The position numbers and the translations under genes are program-made. Below, in pieces: positions 40,162 through 44,124 of a DNA stretch of 44,124 bases. Under the pieces are notes generated by a model. The model was not told the origin of the DNA. It saw nothing but the letters and a program-made list of their open reading frames with translations, and did not search any database. The first letter of the stretch is position 1, and every line of letters starts with the position of its first letter. Location of the stretch: positions 1 through 44,124 of the IMG/VR virus record IMGVR_UViG_3300030329_001638; one strand, given 5' to 3'. Source of the DNA: a virus.

Positions 40162-40452
40162 CTACCACTTAACCTTATCTGCCCAATAGGCTGCTGACAT
40201 CTTACCCTTTGCAATATTTTTACGATGCCTTGCTTTAAATGATTTACGCCTAGCCTTTTGTCTGGCAGATTCACCTGCTTTTGGCTTACCAGCGGTCTTA
40301 ACACCCTGTTGCCCAAAGCGTATGGTCTTAACCTCTGTACCAACCTTGGCAACGACCACATGGCTTTTAGTCTTATGACCCGGTGTACGCTTAGGTTTGT
40401 TATATCCAGATACACCCGCTCTTTTTAATCTAGGGTCTTTCTTTGCTGGCAT
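40162..40452 (-). CDS. DUF6321-type basic protein (96 aa)
   Basis: MPAKKDPRLKRAGVSGYNKP, TPGHKTKSHVVVAKVG, then a highly basic C-terminus (ARRKSFKARHRKNIAKGK) ending MSAAYWADKVKW. This matches the DUF6321 pattern I recall from phages. Very basic, so nucleic-acid or nucleoid association is plausible. Located between terminase genes, which suggests a packaging or virion role. Confidence 0.75.
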   Translation of the reverse strand: MPAKKDPRLKRAGVSGYNKPKRTPGHKTKSHVVVAKVGTEVKTIRFGQQGVKTAGKPKAGESARQKARRKSFKARHRKNIAKGKMSAAYWADKVKW

Positions 40453-40453
40453 T

Positions 40454-40630
40454 CTATTTTCCTACTTTCTTCATAGCTGTCTTGTGTGATTGGGTAAATG
40501 TCTGCCCTTTCTTCATTGCATCTACCATTACCTTTAAGTGTTTAGCCGTATGATGAGAAGCATGACGACTCATTGCCGCCTGTTGTCTTTTATTTAAAGC
40601 GGTTGTACTCACTCCCTTGACTCTAGGCAT
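40454..40630 (-). CDS. Small basic His-rich protein (58 aa)
   Basis: ATG at 40630 (AGGAGTAATT upstream) to TAG at 40454-40456, one base before the next ATG. Pattern MPRVKGVSTTALNKRQQAAM and SRHASHHTAKHLKVMV with a Lys-rich end. Composition and end resemble its DUF6321 neighbour and might be distantly related. Too short for many gene finders. Confidence 0.6.
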   Translation of the reverse strand: MPRVKGVSTTALNKRQQAAMSRHASHHTAKHLKVMVDAMKKGQTFTQSHKTAMKKVGK

Positions 40631-40704
40631 AATTACTCCTAATTAGTTTAATATTATAAACAGCAGTCCCCCAGCGTATTTGCTTAGGATATTGCCATAT
40701 CTTC

Positions 40705-41433
40705 TTATTGAGATGCGTTTTCTTCAATTAAGCCCGTCTCAAAGGCTTTAAGTTTATCTTTTGAGAAACCAGTGAACTCTTGTATGAGTGCAATGGAGTC
40801 TGATTTCTTATCAGTCGTCAATAATCCCGATATCTTCATCAACGTCTCCAAAGCCCTGAGCTTGTCACCATCACGGGCATCTGACTTATCTACCACTGAT
40901 TTTGCATTCTCCAGTAAATAGGTCTTGGTAATACCCAAATCATCCATTAACTGTTCTACTTCTTTATTAACCAATGTTCTTATCCTCTTCTGTCTTAATA
41001 AAATCTTCGCCCTGTTTAAAGCATAATTGCGATTATTAGTAGGAAACACAGCTAAATAAGCTTCCGTAGCATCTCGACCTACAGCAACCATCTTGGCAAA
41101 TAACTTCTCCCGGGCTGTAATATACCTGCTATTCTTATACTTGGTAAATGTATAGATGTCCTTGGGAGGCTCACCCTCTAACTTGGACTTCTCATGAGCG
41201 TAAGCCGTACCTAATAATGTCCGTACATAATCAACATCCCCATTATATTGATTGCTATACATTACAGCACGCCTTAAAATACTGAATACCTGACCATCAT
41301 CACTCTTGGCCCACTCGCCCTCCTCCGCCTTTCGCCAATCATCCTTTAAGTCAGCCTTCCTGTGGTGCTCCCTAAATTCTTCCTCGTTCTCGTATAAATG
41401 ATAATCAACCCCGCTAATGGTCTTGATGTACAT
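40705..41433 (-). CDS. Terminase small subunit-like protein
   Basis: 242 aa. The central region is typical: a helix-turn-helix-like ITAREKLFAKMVAVGRDATE, then AYLAVFP, AKILLRQKRIRTLVNKEVEQ, then LMDDLGITKTYLLENAKSVV and KLRALETLMKISGLL. This is the Terminase_2-like layout that recognises the packaging start. An extra N-terminal domain of about 100 residues is present. Heads the packaging genes. Confidence 0.75.
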   Translation of the reverse strand: MYIKTISGVDYHLYENEEEFREHHRKADLKDDWRKAEEGEWAKSDDGQVFSILRRAVMYSNQYNGDVDYVRTLLGTAYAHEKSKLEGEPPKDIYTFTKYKNSRYITAREKLFAKMVAVGRDATEAYLAVFPTNNRNYALNRAKILLRQKRIRTLVNKEVEQLMDDLGITKTYLLENAKSVVDKSDARDGDKLRALETLMKISGLLTTDKKSDSIALIQEFTGFSKDKLKAFETGLIEENASQ

Positions 41434-41434
41434 A

Positions 41435-41632
41435 CTAAGCCTTGACTTTTATGTCTGGCACGTCCATATCAAAGAAATCAATAAGCATCGGGGACTCTAT
41501 CTCATCTATAATCAATAATATCTCCATCATATACTCGTAATCACCCGTCTCCCGAAATTTACTTGACAATGACTTCAAAGCGTCAATCGCGGGCCCCAAT
41601 TCTAACACTTCCATATGAGGGGTTAAATCCAT
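41435..41632 (-). CDS. Hypothetical acidic protein, first late gene (65 aa)
   Basis: The start at 41632 gives MDLTPHMEVLELGPAIDALK. A longer in-frame start at 41713 adds aromatic residues in AT-rich DNA and has no better ribosome site, so I reject it. Helical with a strongly acidic C-terminus (FFDMDVPDIKVKA). Separated from TerS by one base. Function unknown. Confidence 0.55.
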   Translation of the reverse strand: MDLTPHMEVLELGPAIDALKSLSSKFRETGDYEYMMEILLIIDEIESPMLIDFFDMDVPDIKVKA

Positions 41633-41740
41633 GGTAGAATATACATAAAATAAACCTTGGGAGCTAATATAAAAAAAGTGTTGCCACATATAGGTAAAAA
41701 GAAATAAATTCAAATGTCGGTTGAGACAGAAATAATATAC

Positions 41741-41989
41741 TAATACTATAGTACTATATATTAATACTATAGTACTATTATAGTACTATATACTACTACT
41801 ATAGTAATATATACTACTATAGTAATATTATAGTACTATTATAGTATAGTAGTACCGCGAAGTAGAAAAGTAGTACCCGCGAAGCATCCCATCCCACAAT
41901 TATCAAATAACCTTCTAGTATATAATATAAAAGTACTACAGTAGGACTACAGTAGTATTACAGTAGTGCCGCAAAAACCCCAAAAATTT
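41741..41989. repeat. TATAGTACTATA palindromes and GTACC(C)GCGAAG repeats
   Basis: Perfect 12-bp palindrome TATAGTACTATA at 41747-41758 and 41779-41790, many partial copies to 41860, then AGTAGTACCGCGAAG and AGTAGTACCCGCGAAG (about 41848-41885). A second run of CTACAGTA-type words lies at about 41936-41968. The stretch has no gene and separates the divergent early and late blocks. Likely control DNA: multiple operator sites, a packaging-recognition region or an origin. Confidence 0.7.
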
Positions 41990-42155
41990 TAAAAAATAAT
42001 ATTATTATGCGTGCGTCTCTTTTATTTATGTGGTACCGCCCCCCTAAGCCAAATCGCGTTGGAAATTCTGGATTGAAAAAACGGATTTCAGTTCCAGTTC
42101 AGGTTAGGAAATCTGACCCAATTCTACTCTATCGCCGAGGGTGTGAAAAAAAGAC

Positions 42156-42202
42156 TGGAACTTATGGTCAATCCTCGCGTTGCAAATAGCAAACGCTATT
42201 TG
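42156..42202 (+). promoter_or_regulatory. Promoter-like motif with inverted-repeat operator candidate
   Basis: TGGAAC at 42156-42161, 18 bases ending GCG, then TTGCAA at 42180-42185. CAAATAGC (42183-42190), loop AAAC, GCTATTTG (42195-42202) is an 8-bp perfect inverted repeat overlapping the -10 position. It may be an operator or the first hairpin of the leader. It faces the genes at 42334 onward. Confidence 0.5.
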
Positions 42203-42212
42203 ACAATGAGAT

Positions 42213-42297
42213 GACTTGGACGCCCTCGAGGTGAGGGTGGGAATGACAGGGAATAGTCCTGTCCCAAGTCTTGAGGATGTCCCAAGGGATAGCATCC
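42213..42297 (+). ncRNA. Structured 5' leader with a three-way junction
   Basis: GACTTGG (42213-42219) pairs with CCAAGTC (42264-42270), enclosing two hairpins: CCCTC (42223-42227) with GAGGG (42233-42237), and GACAGG (42245-42250) with CCTGTC (42258-42263). A further stem, GGATG (42274-42278) with CATCC (42293-42297), follows. About 35 bases later comes AAAGGTAAATAAA and the ATG at 42334. Compact junction leaders of this kind are often riboswitch-like or protein-binding; no known class is recognised. Confidence 0.6.
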
Positions 42298-42333
42298 AAT
42301 ACAATTATTAATCTTAAATGAAAGGTAAATAAA

Positions 42334-42642
42334 ATGAAAGTATCTTTTACAAAAGAAACCCCTGTGAGACTTGATAGTTCTCTCAGAGGTTTCCACAAGG
42401 AAAAGAAGAAAGCTACTATGCAGTTTAATATCAAAGTTAATGATGCGAAAAACTATGGTAGCTTTGAGTGTTATGACGTTGACGACTATGAAACTTACTA
42501 CGCCGAGGGCGGTCTGTGGTTTGTGAATAAGGAGCTCGTTGACTACGATGGAGTGTTTGAACTGCCAAGTCAAATACTTGATTATTTAGAGGATAATGGG
42601 TACGACGTAAAGCACATGAAGGAGGCATTAAATGAGTCGTAA
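42334..42642 (+). CDS. Conserved phage protein, 'EGGLWFxxKELVDYDGVFELP' family (102 aa)
   Basis: ATG at 42334 after GAAAGGTAAATAAA. Contains MKVSFTKETPVRLDSSLRGF and the block AEGGLWFVNKELVDYDGVFE, a pattern known from many phage early proteins of unknown function. First gene of the right early block, behind the structured leader. Ends MKEALNES, overlapping the next start by 11 bases. Confidence 0.75.
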   Translation: MKVSFTKETPVRLDSSLRGFHKEKKKATMQFNIKVNDAKNYGSFECYDVDDYETYYAEGGLWFVNKELVDYDGVFELPSQILDYLEDNGYDVKHMKEALNES

Positions 42643-42793
42643 ACATTACCGGGAAATTGCAAAGATAATGAGTCAATGTAAGCGGAAAGACCATTGGTCT
42701 TTTGTGGACGTTGTGAATGACCTTTGCGATATGTTTAAACGTGATAACCGCAACTTTAAGCCCGAAGTTTTCAAGGAAGCTTGCGGAATTTAA
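42632..42793 (+). CDS. MSRKH-type small phage protein (53 aa)
   Basis: Counterpart of 222-380: MSRKHYREIAKIMSQCKRKD, then DLCDMFKRDNRNFKPEVFKE and ACGI. ATG overlaps the upstream stop and GGAGG lies just upstream. Common in phages, function unknown. Confidence 0.75.
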   Translation: MSRKHYREIAKIMSQCKRKDHWSFVDVVNDLCDMFKRDNRNFKPEVFKEACGI

Positions 42794-42804
42794 TAAAACC
42801 CAAA

Positions 42805-42826
42805 GGGGGGTCAGTAATGGCCCCCC
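42805..42826 (+). other. G6/C6 hairpin before a ribosome site
   Basis: GGGGGG (42805-42810) with CCCCCC (42821-42826), directly followed by GGAAAGG, the ribosome site for 42842. No T-run. It shares CCCAAAGGGGGG with the hairpin at 43062. Confidence 0.7.
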
Positions 42827-42841
42827 GGAAAGGCTAAATTA

Positions 42842-43045
42842 ATGGATGAACCAACCTTTTACTGTAGTCAATGCGGAAGCAAGTGTGAACAGGAATCAAA
42901 GGACATGATTGATTATCACTTCACCTGTCTCAATGGGCACAGGTGGAGCGTGACAATTGACATTGACCACCCAACGACAGGCGGTCAAATCATTGGATTC
43001 CAATGCGCAGGCGCAAGAGCAAGAGACTACTTCAAGGTAAAATGA
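42842..43045 (+). CDS. Zinc-binding small protein (67 aa)
   Basis: CSQCGSKC near residues 8-15 and a later C-x-x-x-H in CLNGHRW suggest zinc binding. ATG at 42842 follows GGAAAGGCTAAATTA. Lies between two G/C hairpins. It has no counterpart in the left copy of the locus, where an unrelated 98-aa gene is found. Confidence 0.65.
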   Translation: MDEPTFYCSQCGSKCEQESKDMIDYHFTCLNGHRWSVTIDIDHPTTGGQIIGFQCAGARARDYFKVK

Positions 43046-43061
43046 AAAACTGAAACCCAAA

Positions 43062-43080
43062 GGGGGGCTCAGCGCCCCCC
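43062..43080 (+). other. GC hairpin before a ribosome site
   Basis: GGGGGGC (43062-43068) pairs with GCCCCCC (43074-43080) over a 5-base loop, followed by AGAGAGGAAAGTA and the ATG at 43094. No T-run. Confidence 0.7.
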
Positions 43081-43093
43081 AGAGAGGAAAGTA

Positions 43094-43285
43094 ATGGAAA
43101 GTAAATTGAATAACGATTACGATGCATTGGTTTCTGCTTTAACATTAGCCATAACAGCTCCGACAAAGGAGAAGGCGCAGGAATGCGCCGGAATGGCCGA
43201 GTTTTTCGCTGAATCACTAACTGAAGAAGAAGTGATAACAGCTAAATTAGAAGCTACAATCAGGCTCGGCATTAATCAGGCGTAA
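43094..43285 (+). CDS. Conserved small phage protein, 'MESKLNNDYDALVSAL' type (63 aa)
   Basis: Begins MESKLNNDYDALVSALTLAI and contains TKEKAQECAGMAEFFAESLT, a helical pair common in phages with no known function. In the left copy this position holds only a ribosome site followed by a four-codon frame (ATG at 801), as if the gene was lost there. Followed by a terminator. Confidence 0.7.
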   Translation: MESKLNNDYDALVSALTLAITAPTKEKAQECAGMAEFFAESLTEEEVITAKLEATIRLGINQA

Positions 43286-43290
43286 TGAAG

Positions 43291-43321
43291 AGGCCCCCGG
43301 GAAACCGGGGGTCTTTTTTTT
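43291..43321 (+). terminator. Rho-independent terminator
   Basis: AGGCCCCCGG (43291-43300), GAAA loop, CCGGGGGTCT (43305-43314) with two G-T/U-type pairs at most, then a T-run to 43321. Mirrors the terminator at 835 in the left copy. Confidence 0.88.
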
Positions 43322-43347
43322 GGTCTAAAATATATTTATAAAGGGCC

Positions 43348-43577
43348 ATTCAGGTAGGTAGTCTATTTTTTTTTAGAAAAAACATTCACGTAGGTAATTC
43401 ACGTACGTAGTACAATCTAATTTTATTACAGAAATTCACGTAAGTAGTGTATTATAGGTACAATTCACGTAAGTAGTACAGATTCTACAATTAAAGTGCT
43501 ATTATATAGTATAATTCACGTAGGTAATGCAGAAATATTACAAAAAGGGTATTTTATAGAATAAATTCACGCAGGTA
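43348..43577. repeat. Right iteron array, 7 copies
   Basis: Copies start at 43348 (ATTCAGGTAGGTA), 43384, 43397, 43434, 43463, 43514 and 43565 (ATTCACGCAGGTA). The middle five match ATTCACGTANGTA exactly. All in one orientation; the second and third are directly adjacent. Same position relative to terminator, AT-rich stretch and promoter as the left array. Confidence 0.85.
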
Positions 43578-43660
43578 GTACTATATAGTACTATTATATT
43601 ATCTATTCTATTATATATTACATAGTATTATAATATATTAATATATTACTATAATAAGGG
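43578..43660. other. AT-rich stretch after the right iterons
   Basis: Almost pure A/T with ATATTAATATAT words, ending in AGGGTACACAGTA, the counterpart of AGGGTACTCAGTG at 1201. Candidate unwinding element, by layout only. Confidence 0.45.
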
Positions 43661-43696
43661 TACACAGTATAAGAAACAAAATTTATTTATTTTTTA

Positions 43697-43726
43697 TGGA
43701 ACTTTTCCCGATTCCCTACGTTTACA
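43697..43726 (+). promoter_or_regulatory. Early promoter motif TGGAAC-N18-TTTACA
   Basis: TGGAAC at 43697-43702, 18 bases ending ACG, TTTACA at 43721-43726. Precedes the acidic gene at 43760. Counterpart of 1258. Confidence 0.6.
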
Positions 43727-43759
43727 GGGTAAACATTTAATAAAAAAGGAAACTAAAAA

Positions 43760-44056
43760 ATGAAACAATCAGTAAGTATGTATGATTTTGAGAGGGCTTT
43801 CAAAAGATATGAGAGAGAAAATTTCTCTTATGATGGCTTAAAGGCTCTATTTGAATATCTTGAAGAGTTTGAAGCAGGTACAGGCGAAGAGATAGAATTG
43901 GACGTTATCGCCCTTTGTTGTGAATATGCGGAGTATGATAGCCTAAATGAATACAACGACGATTATGGCACCGAATACGACGAAATAGACCTAATCCAAG
44001 ATGATACTATGCTAATTAAAATTGATGATGAACGATTTATTATACAACAATATTAA
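43760..44056 (+). CDS. Acidic conserved phage/plasmid protein (98 aa), right copy
   Basis: ATG at 43760 after AAAAAGGAAACTAAAAA. FSYDGLKALFEYLEEFEAGT, IELDVIALCCEYAEY and the end IDDERFIIQQY match the left copy at 1628-1936. It lacks four residues near position 18 of the left copy and differs at about 30% of sites until the final 10 codons, where the DNA becomes identical. First gene after the promoter here, without the two small genes seen on the left. Confidence 0.8.
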   Translation: MKQSVSMYDFERAFKRYERENFSYDGLKALFEYLEEFEAGTGEEIELDVIALCCEYAEYDSLNEYNDDYGTEYDEIDLIQDDTMLIKIDDERFIIQQY

Positions 44057-44072
44057 AAAAGGATAAATAAAA

Positions 44073-44124
44073 ATGAAATATAATATAGTACAATCAATAC
44101 CAACTTGGTTACCAATTTATAGTG
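44073..44124 (+). CDS. Start of the 201-aa hypothetical gene, cut by window end
   Basis: The 52 bases are identical to 1953-2004 and encode MKYNIVQSIPTWLPIYS. It is the same gene as 1953-2558, met again after going round the 42,120-bp circle, or a duplicate if the repeat is real. Confidence 0.75.
   Translation, partial: MKYNIVQSIPTWLPIYS

Noticed and set aside
41633-41713. N-terminal extension of the first late gene
   Set aside because: The extra 27 residues are aromatic sequence from AT-rich DNA with no ribosome site; the internal ATG at 41632 is more likely.
42067-42096. TGGAAC on the minus strand as a late promoter
   Set aside because: At 18 bases the sequence is TCCAGA, nothing like TATAAA; single hexamer matches are expected by chance.
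1-44124. tRNA genes, integrase, transposase, repressor
   Set aside because: Reading both strands by eye gave no tRNA arm consensus and no recognisable integrase, transposase or phage repressor; a search tool could still find a divergent one.

Overview
The window is a near-complete genome of an uncultured, AT-rich, tailed bacteriophage with a podovirus-type gene set. The late genes follow the usual order: terminase small and large subunits, P22-like portal, scaffold, HK97-fold capsid, adaptor, fibre with a self-cleaving chaperone domain, lysis genes, tail nozzle and three large internal (ejection) proteins. The M15 peptidoglycan peptidase and the AGGA-type ribosome sites point to a bacterial host. 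Nothing in the sequence names that host. I see no tRNA, CRISPR array, integrase, transposase or rRNA.

Layout. (1) Positions 1-1906 carry small early genes, a terminator, seven copies of a 13-bp iteron (ATTCACGTAGGTA type), an AT-rich stretch and a promoter. (2) Positions 1953-15444 (+) hold about 50 mostly very small early genes, tightly overlapped. They include a peptide deformylase, an HTH-HNH endonuclease, a ParB-like protein, a MazG-like protein and a DNA-processing block (Cas4-like Fe-S nuclease, SSB-like protein, PD-(D/E)XK nuclease, Holliday-junction-resolvase-like nuclease). No DNA polymerase, helicase, primase or RNA polymerase is recognisable, so replication probably relies on the host. 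(3) Positions 15441-41632 (-) are the structural and lysis genes, converging with the early block at 15441-15444. (4) Positions 41633-42333 are a divergent control region with TATAGTACTATA palindromes, a promoter-like motif and a structured leader. (5) Positions 42334-44056 repeat the plan of region 1 in diverged form. The last 98 bases (44027-44124) are identical to 1907-2004.

The end identity falls inside the window, not at base 1. The simplest reading is a lasso-shaped assembly: a circular or circularly permuted genome of about 42,120 bp (1907-44026), with positions 1-1906 being the same locus from a related strain. A true duplication is the alternative.

Regulation. A repeated intergenic element, TGGAAC-N18-TATAAA, precedes most early transcription blocks and looks like the phage's early promoter. 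A run of small early genes is stitched together by a repeated AGTGAGGTGG sequence that supplies a ribosome site before a TGATG stop/start overlap. The most notable unexplained element is a GC-rich, gene-free stretch at about 8496-8793. Two perfect 10-bp long-range helices and one 8-bp helix divide it into three domains, and it starts just downstream of one of these promoters. I read it as a large structured RNA of unassigned class. A smaller three-way-junction leader lies at 42213-42297.
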